A stretch of DNA of 45,871 nucleotides from Pseudomonadota bacterium. Its GTDB lineage: Bacteria; Chloroflexota; UBA6077; JAJPHF01. Both the position numbers and the translations under genes were made by a program. Location: the NCBI GenBank assembly GCA_021325365.1, contig JAJPHF010000030.1:1-45871 (forward strand). The letters are read 5' to 3'. Below, piece after piece: positions 8,952 to 17,341 of this stretch (within the stretch, counting starts at the first letter, position 1; each line of letters opens with the position of its first letter). The notes beneath the pieces were generated by a model. It had not been told where the DNA came from. It worked only from the letters and a program-made list of their open reading frames with translations, and did no database searches.

Positions 8952-8981
8952 AGTATAGAGGCGGGCCCGGGAGCGGAACAA
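8952..8981 (-). promoter_or_regulatory. Candidate sigma70-type promoter for secDF
   Basis: On the minus strand TTGTTC (8981-8976) and TATACT (8957-8952) are separated by 18 bases, about 110 bases before the secD ATG. The -10 box matches five of six consensus bases; the -35 box is weak. The site lies in the 358-bp divergent region between secD and the hybrid kinase (8843-9200), which holds no gene. Confidence 0.4.
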
Positions 8982-8991
8982 GGAATGTTAT

Positions 8992-9007
8992 GACTACTAT
9001 TGTAGTC
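8992..9007. promoter_or_regulatory. Small inverted repeat in the divergent secD / kinase region
   Basis: GACTAC (8992-8997) and GTAGTC (9002-9007) flank TATT. The site lies just upstream of the candidate secD -35 box and just before the kinase-side promoter region, so it could be an operator acting on either gene. No known regulator is assigned. Confidence 0.3.
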
Positions 9008-9044
9008 GGCCACGCCGCCGTTGCGGTGCCTCCCGCCCCGCTCC

Positions 9045-9053
9045 TGGTATCAT
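9045..9053 (+). promoter_or_regulatory. Candidate extended -10 promoter of the hybrid kinase gene
   Basis: TGGTATCAT fits an extended -10 element (TGN followed by TATCAT). A TTGCGG at 9021-9026 lies 21 bases upstream of the -10 hexamer, too far for a standard -35 box, which an extended -10 may tolerate. The kinase ATG is about 147 bases downstream. Confidence 0.3.
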
Positions 9054-9200
9054 CGGCCCTGGTTGCTTGGCCCGGCCGCTCGCAGCCGCGCGGCCGGGCA
9101 GCCGCGCGCGATCCAGCGGCTTGCCGGCTCGTCGTCCGCGCTGGCCGGCCGGTCCCGGCGAGCCACTTGCGATTCTGGTCGCGGCGCAGGGAGCGCGTGC

Positions 9201-10898
9201 ATGCAGTCCAACCGACCGGTGATCCTGGTCGTCGAAGACGATCCGGTGCTCGGCGAGGTCTTGGCCGAGCTGCTCCGGCACGCCGGCTACGACGTGGTGC
9301 GGGCGGCCGACGGCGCGGCGGGCGCCGCCCGCATCCGGGCCGGCCAGGTCGACCTCGTGATCCTCGACCTGATGCTGCCCGACGTCGACGGCCTCGAGCT
9401 GTGTCGCCGAGCGCGCGCGCTGGAGACCGACGTGTACCTGCCCATCATCATGCTCACCGTCCTGGGTGACGGGCAGCGGCACGCCGGCTTCCTGGCCGGC
9501 GCCGACGACTACGTGGCCAAGCCCTTCGACGCCGACGAGCTACTCGACCGTGTGCAAGTGTGGCTGCGGACGCGCTTCCGGCTGCGGCGGGCACATCAGC
9601 AGCTGCTGGCAGAGCACGAGGCGCTGCGCGGTGCGCGCGCCGACCTGGAGCGCCAGGTCGCGGCTCGTACCGCGCAGCTCGAGCGCGCCAATGCGCAGCT
9701 CCGCGCCGAGATGGCCGAGCGCGAGCAGGCACAGTTGGCCCTGCGGGCCAGTGAGGAGCAGTTGCGCCAGGCGCAGAAGATGGAGGCCGTAGGCCAGCTC
9801 GCCGGCGGCATCGCCCACGATTTCAACAACCTGCTCACTGTGATCAACGGCTTCACCGAGCTGCTGCGCAGCCGGCTGGAGCCCGATGATCCGCTGGCCA
9901 GCTACCTGGCCGAGATCGGCCTCGCCGGCGAGCGGGCGAGCGCCCTCACGCGCCAGCTACTCGCCTTCAGCCGCCGCCAGGTGCTCCAGCCCGAAGTCCT
10001 CGACGTGAACGCCGTGGTGACCGGCTTGCAGGGCATGTTGCGGCGCGTCATCAGCGAGGATCTGGGCCTCGTCACCGACCTGGCGCCGGCGCTGGGCGCT
10101 GTCGAGGCCGACCCCAGCCAGCTGGAGCAGGTCATTCTGAACCTCGTCGTGAACGCCCGCGACGCCATGGCGCCGGGCGGCACGGTGACCATCCGCACCG
10201 CTAACGTGGACCTCAGCGGCGCCGCCAACGGCCACCAGGCCGGCATCCCCGCCGGGCAATACGTCTGCCTTTCGGTCGCCGACACCGGCTGCGGCATGGA
10301 CGCGGCCACGCTCCAGCGTGTCTTCGAGCCGTTCTTCACGACCAAGCCGCAAGGCCAGGGCACGGGGCTCGGCCTCTCGACCGTGTATGGGATCGTCAAG
10401 CAGAGCGGTGGCGAGGTGCGGGTGCAAAGCGAGCCGGGCCGGGGGACGACGTTCGAGGTCTACCTGCCCCGCGCCCTCGGGGCCGCGACGCCGCCCACGG
10501 CGCGTGCTGCCCCGGAGCCCTGCCTGGAGGGCGACGAGACTATCCTGTTAGTGGAGGACGAGGAGCAGGTTCGCACCGTCGTGCGCGAGGCGCTGGAGGC
10601 GGCGGGCTACGGCATCCTGGAGGCGCCGGGCGGCGCGGAGGCGCTGCAGCTCGCCGCGCGGCACGACGGCCCGATTCATCTCCTGGTCACCGATGTCGTC
10701 ATGCCGGGGATGAGCGGTCGCGAGCTGGCCGCGGCGCTGGTCACGACCCACCCGGAGATTCGCTCCCTTTACATGTCGGCGTACACCGACCACGCCATCG
10801 TCCATCAGGGAGTGCTGGAGCCGGGGCTGGCGCTCATTCGAAAGCCGTTTACGCTGGAGGCGCTGGGCCGCGCCGTGCGAGCGACGCTCGACGGCTGA
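9201..10898 (+). CDS. Hybrid sensor histidine kinase with two receiver domains (REC-HisKA-HATPase-REC)
   Basis: Cytosolic phosphorelay protein of 565 residues. The start is the ATG at 9201, preceded by GGGAG; the frame is open further upstream but without family similarity. An N-terminal receiver domain (~7-120) carries acidic residues E12-D13-D14, phospho-acceptor D56 and K107. A long coiled coil (~125-195) follows. The HisKA domain has [11 protein letters not shown] with phospho-acceptor H206. The HATPase domain contains the N box ([11 protein letters not shown]), DTGCGMD and [11 protein letters not shown]-terminal receiver (~450-565) has phospho-acceptor D498. There is no membrane segment or PAS/GAF sensor, so input probably comes by phosphorylation of the first receiver. 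No DNA-binding response regulator is adjacent. Confidence 0.95.
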   Translation: MQSNRPVILVVEDDPVLGEVLAELLRHAGYDVVRAADGAAGAARIRAGQVDLVILDLMLPDVDGLELCRRARALETDVYLPIIMLTVLGDGQRHAGFLAGADDYVAKPFDADELLDRVQVWLRTRFRLRRAHQQLLAEHEALRGARADLERQVAARTAQLERANAQLRAEMAEREQAQLALRASEEQLRQAQKMEAVGQLAGGIAHDFNNLLTVINGFTELLRSRLEPDDPLASYLAEIGLAGERASALTRQLLAFSRRQVLQPEVLDVNAVVTGLQGMLRRVISEDLGLVTDLAPALGAVEADPSQLEQVILNLVVNARDAMAPGGTVTIRTANVDLSGAANGHQAGIPAGQYVCLSVADTGCGMDAATLQRVFEPFFTTKPQGQGTGLGLSTVYGIVKQSGGEVRVQSEPGRGTTFEVYLPRALGAATPPTARAAPEPCLEGDETILLVEDEEQVRTVVREALEAAGYGILEAPGGAEALQLAARHDGPIHLLVTDVVMPGMSGRELAAALVTTHPEIRSLYMSAYTDHAIVHQGVLEPGLALIRKPFTLEALGRAVRATLDG

Positions 10899-11001
10899 CG
10901 GCCACCCGGCGGGTCACAGCACGCCGGCCCGCGGGCTGGCGCAAGCAGCACATCGGGGCCGGGCCGCCAGCCGCGCGGTCCGCCTCTCGCAGGAGAAGCC
11001 G

Positions 11002-12051
11002 ATGCGATTCGCGGTACGCGTGCCCACGTCCAACAAGGTTGCCAGCCGGGCGGCCATCGTCGACGTCGCCCAGGCCGCCGAGGCCCTGGGCTTCTACGCC
11101 GTGTCCCTGCACGATCACCTCGTGTTCAACGGCTGGTGGGTCGCCTGCGGCGCGCGCGAGGCCGCCGGGGCAGGCGACGACCGCGATATGTACGAGGCCC
11201 TGGTCACCCTCAGCTACGTCGCGGGGAAGACCGAGCGGGTCAAGCTCATGACCGCCATTCTCCTCCTGCCCACGCGCGAGACCGTGCTGATGGCCAAGCA
11301 GGTGGCCACCCTGGACGTCCTCGCGGAGGGCCGCGTGATCCTGGGCGTGGGCATCGGGCCGCAGGTCGAGCGCGGCGAGCACGGCGCCACCTCCCCGGAG
11401 GCGCACCTGAGCGGCCACGCCTCGAATGCTCTGAAGGAGTACGACACGTTCCGCGTGCCGCGGCAGCGCGGGCGGATGGCCGACGAGCAGCTCGCCGCCA
11501 TGCGGGCGATCTGGACGCAGGACGTGGCGAGCTTCGACGGCCAGTTCGTCCAGTTCCACGCGATCGAGGTGTTCCCGAAGCCCGTGCAGCCCGGCGGCCC
11601 GCCGATCTGGGTCGGCGGGCGATCGCGCGCGGCGCTACGCCGCGTGCTGCTGCACGGCAACGCCTGGCACCCCAACGTGCTGACGCCCCAGCAGTACGGC
11701 GAGGGAGTGGCCGCGCTGCGCCAGATGGCGGCCGACCTCGGCCGTCCCGCCCCCACCGACTGGGGCCTTAACGTCTTCTCGTGCGTGGCCGCGAGCGACG
11801 ACGAGGCGATGGCGCTGTTCGGCCCGGAGATGGGCGAGCGGTTCCCGGGCGACGTGCTGCGCTCGCGCAACCTCGTCGGCTCGCCCGAGACGGTCGTGCG
11901 CCGCCTGCAAGAGTTCCAGGCCGCCGGGCTCAACGTCGTCGAGCTGAAGCCGATCTATCGCAGCGTGCCCGACCTGATCCGTATGCTGGAGTTGATCGCG
12001 CGCGAGGTGATGCCGGCGCTCCAGACCGAGCCGACGCCGGCGCGGGCATAA
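11002..12051 (+). CDS. LLM-class flavin/F420-dependent oxidoreductase (luciferase-like)
   Basis: TIM-barrel oxidoreductase of the bacterial luciferase superfamily, 349 residues, using F420 or FMN. GGAG lies 8-9 bases before the ATG. The N-terminal strand MRFAVRVP, the early helix with AEALGFYAVSLHDH, the central segment from VKLMTAILLLPTRE to GRVILGVGIG, and the PPIWVGGRS motif at about 200 are all family hallmarks. The family's EF..G..R.DE region is replaced by a longer segment (~residues 128-165), a subfamily difference near the active-site mouth. The gene stands alone between a kinase and a protease gene, so context gives no substrate. F420 versus FMN use is not resolvable here. Confidence 0.9.
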   Translation: MRFAVRVPTSNKVASRAAIVDVAQAAEALGFYAVSLHDHLVFNGWWVACGAREAAGAGDDRDMYEALVTLSYVAGKTERVKLMTAILLLPTRETVLMAKQVATLDVLAEGRVILGVGIGPQVERGEHGATSPEAHLSGHASNALKEYDTFRVPRQRGRMADEQLAAMRAIWTQDVASFDGQFVQFHAIEVFPKPVQPGGPPIWVGGRSRAALRRVLLHGNAWHPNVLTPQQYGEGVAALRQMAADLGRPAPTDWGLNVFSCVAASDDEAMALFGPEMGERFPGDVLRSRNLVGSPETVVRRLQEFQAAGLNVVELKPIYRSVPDLIRMLELIAREVMPALQTEPTPARA

Positions 12052-12076
12052 GGATCGTCCGCACGCAGCAGCGCCT

Positions 12077-13096
12077 ATGATGGACCCGGTAGCCGCTCAC
12101 CCGGCAACGGCCGCCGCCCGGCCGCTCGCGCCAGGCGCGGCGCTGCTGCGCGCGGCGCCGCGCCTGCGCTGGCAACGCGCGGCGCTGCTCATCGCCGCCT
12201 TCTTCGCGCTCTGGCTCGCGCTGCAGATACTCTTCGGCCTGCCGCTGCTGTTCCTCGTCAGCGCGCTCGTCCCCGCCACCCCGCAGCTCTTCTCACACGG
12301 GGATGGGGCCAACGTTTCGCTAACAACCCTGACGGGGTGCATCCTCGCCCTCGGTATGGCGCTTGGCGCCGTGGTCGCGGTGACCCTGCTGCGACGCTGG
12401 GGCGCACCGACCCTGGCGGCGCTCGGCCTGCGGCGCGAGAGCACCTGGGCGCGCGAGATCGCGCTCGGCGCGGCGCTCGGCCCGCTCGCCTTCGGGCTCG
12501 TGCTGGCGCTCGAGTTGGCTTGCGGCTGGGCCACGGTCGACCGGGGCAGCATCGGCCCTGGCGGCCTGCTGCTCGGCGTGTTGAGCTGCACCGGCGTGGC
12601 CGTGAACGAAGAGATCGTCTTCCGGGGCTTCGTGCTGCAGGTGCTCGGTCGCGCCTGGAACCCGCGCGGGGCGCTGATCGCGTCATCGCTCCTGTTCGCG
12701 GCGATGCACAGCCTGAATCCCAACGCCACCCCCGTGGCGATTGCCTGCCTCGTCGTGGCGGGGCTCGCGCTCGCCTGGGGCTTCTTCGCCACTGGCCGCC
12801 TGTGGCTGCCGATCGCCCTCCACTGGAGCTGGAACCTCGCCCAGGGCCCGCTGTTCGGCTTTCCGGTGAGCGGCGTCCCCGACGCCGCTATCCTCGCCGT
12901 CACGTCGAGCGGTCCCGCCTGGGCTACGGGCGGCGCCTTCGGGCCGGAGGCCAGCGTGCTCGGCCTGCTGGCCGAGGTCCTCCTGATCCTCGTCATTCTC
13001 GGCTGGCGCCGCGCCGGGGCCAGCGGCGCGGCCACCACCGCCACTGCCCTCGGGGGCCTGGCCGGCCTCGCGTTCCTCGTGGTCATGACTCGCTAG
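12077..13096 (+). CDS. CPBP family intramembrane metalloprotease (CAAX/Abi type)
   Basis: Integral membrane protease-like protein of 339 residues with about eight hydrophobic helices. All three family motifs are present: EE..xxR at E178-E179-R183 (NEEIVFRGF), F207xxxH211, and H249xxxN253 (HWSWN). These coordinate the metal or catalytic water in Rce1-like enzymes, so it is probably active. Bacterial members process membrane peptides or prenylated proteins; the substrate here is unknown. The gene begins 25 bases after the LLM gene with no evident ribosome-binding site, so translational coupling is possible. Two ATGs in tandem (12077, 12080) could serve as start. Confidence 0.9.
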   Translation: MMDPVAAHPATAAARPLAPGAALLRAAPRLRWQRAALLIAAFFALWLALQILFGLPLLFLVSALVPATPQLFSHGDGANVSLTTLTGCILALGMALGAVVAVTLLRRWGAPTLAALGLRRESTWAREIALGAALGPLAFGLVLALELACGWATVDRGSIGPGGLLLGVLSCTGVAVNEEIVFRGFVLQVLGRAWNPRGALIASSLLFAAMHSLNPNATPVAIACLVVAGLALAWGFFATGRLWLPIALHWSWNLAQGPLFGFPVSGVPDAAILAVTSSGPAWATGGAFGPEASVLGLLAEVLLILVILGWRRAGASGAATTATALGGLAGLAFLVVMTR

Positions 13097-13197
13097 CCCG
13101 GGGGCGCCGCTCGTTCCGTATCGTGCGTCCCCGTTTCAACCGGCGGGACTGGCGCCAGATAGTGCCGACGTTGCATAATGAGCGGTCCGCACATCTT

Positions 13198-13452
13198 ATG
13201 TCCTGGAGTTGCCTCATGAACGGGGACGGTCAGGCTCAGTGTCTACTCTGCGGGCGAGTCATCGCGGTTCGATTCATGGGGCAGCTCCGCGTCAATCCGA
13301 AGTACGGCGCGATCGCCATGGACGCGATCCGCGCCGGTCACTGTCCCCAGTGCGGCGGCAGCCTCCTCATCTCGGCGCTGCATCCGGACTCCAACCCCCA
13401 GGCGCCGTGGCAGACGGAAGTGCCGCGCAAGCCGCCGCCGCCCCGCCGCTAG
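13198..13452 (+). CDS. Small zinc-ribbon-like protein, 78-84 residues
   Basis: The short reading frame has two CxxC knuckles: QCLLCGRV near the N-terminus and HCPQCGGSL about 40 residues later. This is the usual geometry of a four-cysteine zinc ribbon. The C-terminus is Pro/Arg-rich. Starts are possible at 13198 (84 residues) or 13216 (78 residues, with a GGAG about 12 bases upstream). The gene stands alone between the CPBP protease and the lone receiver gene. No specific family is recognised; nucleic-acid binding or a structural adaptor role is only a guess from the fold. Confidence 0.65.
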   Translation: MSWSCLMNGDGQAQCLLCGRVIAVRFMGQLRVNPKYGAIAMDAIRAGHCPQCGGSLLISALHPDSNPQAPWQTEVPRKPPPPRR

Positions 13453-13576
13453 CCGGACGACCCCGCGCCGCTTCAGGCCGCTGCTCGGAGCGCGGCCCCT
13501 CTGTGCTGCCGCCGTGACGAGGCCGGCCCTCTCCGTGACTCCCGCGTGATCCGCCGCAACTAAACTGAATCTCAGA

Positions 13577-14071
13577 GTGGCGTCGGCGCCAATGGCCCTG
13601 GTCGCGCAATCGTCCGACGCCGCCGTCGCGCGTGGCGTGGCCACGCGGCCGGGGGGAGCAGTGCTGCGGATCGAAGGGGCCGGGCGCGTCGCGAGCGAGG
13701 AGCGCGCGCCAGCGAGGCGGACCATTTTGGTGATCGAGGACAGCGAGCCTATTCGGCGCATCCTCGGCTTGTTACTGGAAGGGCACGGCTACGAGGTGGT
13801 CGCGGTGGAGGCGGGGCGTGAGGGCCTGGACGCGGCCCAGCGCCTGCAGCCGTGCGCCATCAGCCTCGACCTGTCCCTACCGGACGTCGACGGCCGGGAG
13901 GTGCTGCGCGCCTTGCAGGCGGACCCGCGCACCCAAGCCATCCCCGTGATCGTCGTCTCGGCCTACGCCAGCACGCTATCGCCCGCCGAGCGCGCCAGCG
14001 CGGCCGAGGTGCTCTCCAAGCCCTTCGACGTGGATGAGTTACTGAGCGGCGTCGCCCGGGTGGTCAGCTAG
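13577..14071 (+). CDS. Single-domain response regulator (REC only)
   Basis: Phosphorelay receiver without an output domain. The REC fold spans about residues 48-164, with acidic pair E54-D55, phospho-acceptor D98 in SLDLSLPDVDG, the conserved Ser/Thr in VIVVSAY and the Lys in SKPFDVDEL. The N-terminal ~45 residues are Ala/Arg-rich and unlike a domain. The given start is a GTG; ATG at 13592 is an alternative, and the real start may be further in, because no ribosome-binding site stands out. A lone REC protein 2.7 kb from a REC-kinase-REC hybrid fits a phosphorelay intermediate, but pairing is not shown by the sequence. Confidence 0.88.
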   Translation: MASAPMALVAQSSDAAVARGVATRPGGAVLRIEGAGRVASEERAPARRTILVIEDSEPIRRILGLLLEGHGYEVVAVEAGREGLDAAQRLQPCAISLDLSLPDVDGREVLRALQADPRTQAIPVIVVSAYASTLSPAERASAAEVLSKPFDVDELLSGVARVVS

Positions 14072-14185
14072 CACCGCGCCGCCAAAGCTGCGCCACTCCC
14101 TCCTCGGCACGACCCGCCCCGCCCCGTAGCGGCGCCAGCGGGTACTCCCCCGCCCCGCCCGGGCGGTCGCAAGCCGACGGGCGCC

Positions 14186-14214
14186 TTGATCGACCTCCCG
14201 GCCGCCCGTACACT
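14186..14214 (+). promoter_or_regulatory. Candidate promoter of the oxygenase gene run
   Basis: TTGATC (14186-14191) and TACACT (14209-14214) are 17 bases apart, the optimal sigma70 spacing, each matching four of six consensus bases. It lies about 140 bases before the Rieske gene, in a 282-bp gap with no other visible feature. It may drive the catabolic cluster. Confidence 0.4.
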
Positions 14215-14353
14215 AATTCGTAGCGGCCAGTATCCCGAAGGCGACCGCCGCGTCATAGCGCAGGGCGAGCATCTACGGTCCCGCGCCGGCTCCTATACGG
14301 GCGCCTCCTGGCGCCGGATCGCGGGCTAGCGCGTAGCGGGAGGGGGTTGCATC

Positions 14354-15454
14354 ATGGCCCGGCCCGTGGTGAACGTCGAAAAGCCGCTCGAACAAGGCCT
14401 CCGCAACCTCTGGTATCCGATCGCGAGGTCGGACCAGGTCGGCAGCGCGCCGCTCGGCGTCAAGGCGCTGGGCGAGGAGCTGGTGCTCTGGCGCGACGCG
14501 ACCGGCCAGGTCCGCGCCATGATCGACCGCTGCCCGCACCGCGACACCAAGCTGTCGCTTGGTGAGGTCGTGGACGGCGTGCTGGCCTGCGCCTATCACG
14601 GCTTCCGGTTCGACGCCACGGGGCAGTGCGTCGCCGTGCCCTCCGAGGGCGGCGACTGCCCGCTCGCGCGGCGCCTACGGGTGCGCAGCTACCCGACCCA
14701 GGAGCGCGTCGGGCTCGTGTTCGCCTACATCGGCGAAGTCGACCTGTTCCCGCCGCCCCCGTTGGAGATCGCGGCCGAGCTGGAGGACCCCGCCTGGACC
14801 GGGTTCATCTGCCAGGCGACCTGGCAGGCCAACTGGCTCCGCATCTTCGACAACCTGGCCGACCCCATGCACGGCCCCTTCCTCCACGGGCGCTCGTACA
14901 CGCTTAGCCGCGGCAAGCGCGCCGACCGCCTGCGCCTGAGCGAGCTGCCGGATGGCGGCTTCACGGTCGAGCGCGAGGGGCAGCGCGGAGTCAATTTCGA
15001 TTGGGTCGAGTTTCACCGGACCGGGTCGCTGTGGTGTCGGCTCGACATCCCCTACCCGTGGAGCGCGGGGCCGGGCGACCCGCTGCGGATCGTCGGGTGG
15101 GTCACGCCGCTCGACGCGAACAGCGCCACCGTCTACTTCCTCCGCTACCGCAAGGTCAGCGGCTGGCGGCGCGTGCTGTGGCGGTCGCTCTACAAGCTCT
15201 ACCTCGAGCGCAACCACTGGGCGGTGCTGGAGCAGGACCGCGTGGCGATGGAAGCGCAGCGAGGCATCGAGTCGCGGGTGAACGAGCATCTGGCGCCCAC
15301 CGACCTGGGTACCATCCGCCTGCGGCGCCTCTTCCAGCAGGAGCTAGCCCGCCAGCGCGACGTCTACGCACGGGCGGGCCGCGTGCCGGGCGCCGCGCCG
15401 GCAGCGGAGCCCTCCGCCCCGGCGGCCGACGCGGCCCCCTCCCTCGCCGTCTAG
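14354..15454 (+). CDS. Rieske non-heme iron oxygenase, alpha subunit type
   Basis: Oxygenase that hydroxylates or demethylates an aromatic or cyclic substrate using electrons from a reductase (not seen in the window). Length 366 residues, GGGAGGG before the ATG. The Rieske 2Fe-2S site is C60-P-H62 and C79-A-Y-H82. The mononuclear iron site is in NLADPMHGPFLHG, with H173 and H178 and the bridging D170/D166. The catalytic domain (~150-330) is of the vanillate-demethylase / pheophorbide-a-oxygenase branch rather than the dioxygenase alpha-beta type, judging by length and single-subunit architecture. The C-terminal ~30 residues are Ala/Pro-rich. It opens a same-strand run with a hydrolase and an extradiol-type dioxygenase, which suggests aromatic breakdown. 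Confidence 0.92.
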   Translation: MARPVVNVEKPLEQGLRNLWYPIARSDQVGSAPLGVKALGEELVLWRDATGQVRAMIDRCPHRDTKLSLGEVVDGVLACAYHGFRFDATGQCVAVPSEGGDCPLARRLRVRSYPTQERVGLVFAYIGEVDLFPPPPLEIAAELEDPAWTGFICQATWQANWLRIFDNLADPMHGPFLHGRSYTLSRGKRADRLRLSELPDGGFTVEREGQRGVNFDWVEFHRTGSLWCRLDIPYPWSAGPGDPLRIVGWVTPLDANSATVYFLRYRKVSGWRRVLWRSLYKLYLERNHWAVLEQDRVAMEAQRGIESRVNEHLAPTDLGTIRLRRLFQQELARQRDVYARAGRVPGAAPAAEPSAPAADAAPSLAV

Positions 15455-15481
15455 GCAGGTAGACCGGGCGAGGGCGCAGCC

Positions 15482-15561
15482 TACTCCCTCTCCCCCCGGG
15501 AGAGGCGCGGGGGGAGAGGCGTCTTACTCCCTCTCCCCCTGGGAGAGGGCCGGGGTGAGGG
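15482..15561. repeat. Paired palindromic repeat (two ~40-nt units, 42-nt period)
   Basis: Two tandem units start at 15482 and 15524, both of the form ACTCCCTCTCCCC..GGGAG followed by a G-rich tail (CCGGGGTGAGGG in the second). Each can fold into a hairpin (CTCTCCC/GGGAGAG). The tail of the second unit provides GTGAGGG just before the hydrolase ATG. Related units occur at 21191, 44821 and 45321. Confidence 0.8.
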
Positions 15562-15568
15562 CAACGTC

Positions 15569-16351
15569 ATGCCTGACGCACTGATCCGCGGGCGCCGCGT
15601 CCACTACGAGCGGGCCGGCAGCGGTCCGCTGGTCGTCTTGCTGCACGGCATCGGCGGCGGCGTGGGCTCGTGGCGCGAGCAGTTCGCGGCCCTGGCGGAC
15701 GCTTTCACGCTCGTCGCCTGGGACCTGCCGGAATGGCCGGGCGCCGCCGATGGCACGCCGACCATGGCGGACTACGCCGACGATCTGGCCGCCTTCCTCG
15801 ACCACCTGCAAGCCACGTCGGCCCACCTCCTGGGTATCTCCATGGGCGGCGTGCTCGCGCTCGAATTCTACGGTCGTCATCCCGCCCGCGTGCGCTCGCT
15901 GGTGCTGGCCGACACCTATCGCGGCGGCGGCACGATGCCCGAGCCGGAGCGCTCCGCGCGGCTCGCCCGGCGGCTGGCGGCCAGCGAGGGCCGCGACCTG
16001 GCCGACATGGCGCGCGAGCGCGCGCCGCAGTTGTTCTCGCCCCACGCCGACCCGGCCCTCGTGCGTGAGGCCGCGGCGACGATGGCGGCGATCCCGCCCG
16101 CCGGCTACCGCCAGCGCGCCATCGCCCTGGCCCATGCGGATACCAGCGCCGTGCTGCCGCACGTCGCCGTGCCCACGCTGGTGATCTGGGGCGATCAGGA
16201 CTCCGTGCTGCCCTGTGCCGATTCGGAGGCGCTACGCGACGGCATCCGCGGCGCCGCGCTAGTCATCCTGCCCGGCGCCGGCCACGCCAGCAACCAGGAG
16301 CGGCCCGCCGAGTTCAACGCCGCCGTCCGCCGCTTCTGGCGCGCGCACTGA
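15569..16351 (+). CDS. Alpha/beta hydrolase
   Basis: Alpha/beta-fold hydrolase of 260 residues, probably cytosolic. The oxyanion-hole HG motif (LLHGIGGG, ~25-31), nucleophile elbow GIS91MGG, acid D211 in WGDQDSVLP and catalytic H239 in GAGHASN form a complete triad. Such enzymes include meta-cleavage-product hydrolases, 3-oxoadipate enol-lactonases and esterases; a ring-fission product hydrolase fits the flanking Rieske oxygenase and extradiol-type dioxygenase, but that is inference from context. The ribosome-binding site (GTGAGGG) is the tail of a palindromic repeat. Confidence 0.9.
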   Translation: MPDALIRGRRVHYERAGSGPLVVLLHGIGGGVGSWREQFAALADAFTLVAWDLPEWPGAADGTPTMADYADDLAAFLDHLQATSAHLLGISMGGVLALEFYGRHPARVRSLVLADTYRGGGTMPEPERSARLARRLAASEGRDLADMARERAPQLFSPHADPALVREAAATMAAIPPAGYRQRAIALAHADTSAVLPHVAVPTLVIWGDQDSVLPCADSEALRDGIRGAALVILPGAGHASNQERPAEFNAAVRRFWRAH

Positions 16352-16438
16352 GCGGCGCGCTGGCGTAGAATAAGGCCAACGTCGCGGCCCGCCGTGCGGC
16401 TCGGGCCGCCCATTCGCCGACCATCCAGGAGGCTCCTC

Positions 16439-17308
16439 ATGGCAGCGCCCGTGAAAGTCGTCAAGGTTGGCCACGTCGGGCTGAAGGTGTCCGACCTGTC
16501 GCGGCACGGCGAGTTCTACACCGACACCTGGGGCCTCGGCGTCACCGAGGAGGACCACGGCGCGCTCTACCTCCGCGCCGCCGAGCCGGTCCACCACGTG
16601 GTCGCGCTCTACGAGGGCGATCGCGGGCGCAACGCGGTCGACCACGTCGGCCTCCAGGTGCGCGACCGCGACGATCTGGAGCGCGCGGCGGAGGAGCTGA
16701 CGCGGCGCGGCATCGAGGTGGTTATGCCCCCGGGGCCGTCGCCCGAGCCGGGCGCCGCCCGCGCCATGCGCTTCCGCGATCCGGCGGGCCAGGTCGTCGA
16801 GCTGTACACCGAGCCGGAGACGGTGGGCGACGACTACGGCGAGCGCGTCGTCAAGCCCACGAAGCTCTCTCACGTCGTGCTGAACGTGCCCGACATCGAC
16901 GCCGCGGCCGAGCTGTATACGAACGTGCTCGGCTTCCGCCAGATCGACTGGAACGGCCACTGGATGTGCTTCCTGAACTGCGAGCGCGACCACCACTCGC
17001 TGGCGCTCGCGGTGGGCGATACGAAGCTGAATCACGTGGCCTTCGAGGTCCACGACTGGCTGGAGATCGCCAAGGGTATCTACAACCTGGGCGAGAAGGG
17101 CGTGCCGCGCATCTGGGGCCCCGGCCGCCACGGCCCCGGCCACAACGTGTTCTCGTATTTCTGGGACCCGGACAAGAACGTCATCGAGTACACCTGTGAG
17201 GTGGACCAGGTCGACGACAGCTACGTGCCTCGCGTGTGGGAGCCGCGGCACGGCGACCCGGACTGGTGGTGCGCCTATCCGCCGCCCGAGGCGTACACCA
17301 AGAGCTAG
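16439..17308 (+). CDS. Two-domain VOC-family extradiol-type dioxygenase (catechol 2,3-dioxygenase-like)
   Basis: Ring-cleaving type I extradiol dioxygenase candidate, 289 residues. The ATG at 16439 is chosen because AGGAGG lies 8 bases upstream. Two VOC modules are visible: ~8-125 and ~140-260. In the second, metal ligands H145 (LSHVVL), H199 (LNHVAFEV) and E250 (NVIEYTCEV) form the 2-His-1-carboxylate Fe(II) site. The first retains H12, H69 and E121 at equivalent places, which is unusual because the N-terminal module normally loses its metal site. The C-terminus has a Trp/Pro-rich tail. Downstream of a Rieske oxygenase and hydrolase, it may open an aromatic ring; the exact substrate is unknown. 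Confidence 0.88.
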   Translation: MAAPVKVVKVGHVGLKVSDLSRHGEFYTDTWGLGVTEEDHGALYLRAAEPVHHVVALYEGDRGRNAVDHVGLQVRDRDDLERAAEELTRRGIEVVMPPGPSPEPGAARAMRFRDPAGQVVELYTEPETVGDDYGERVVKPTKLSHVVLNVPDIDAAAELYTNVLGFRQIDWNGHWMCFLNCERDHHSLALAVGDTKLNHVAFEVHDWLEIAKGIYNLGEKGVPRIWGPGRHGPGHNVFSYFWDPDKNVIEYTCEVDQVDDSYVPRVWEPRHGDPDWWCAYPPPEAYTKS

Positions 17309-17341
17309 GTCGGGGTTCTGGCCAGCGCAACGGAGGAAGAG

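Noticed and set aside
15482..15561. Tandem repeats considered as a CRISPR array
   Set aside because: There are only two units per site, the units themselves are palindromic and there are no unique spacers of regular length or cas genes.
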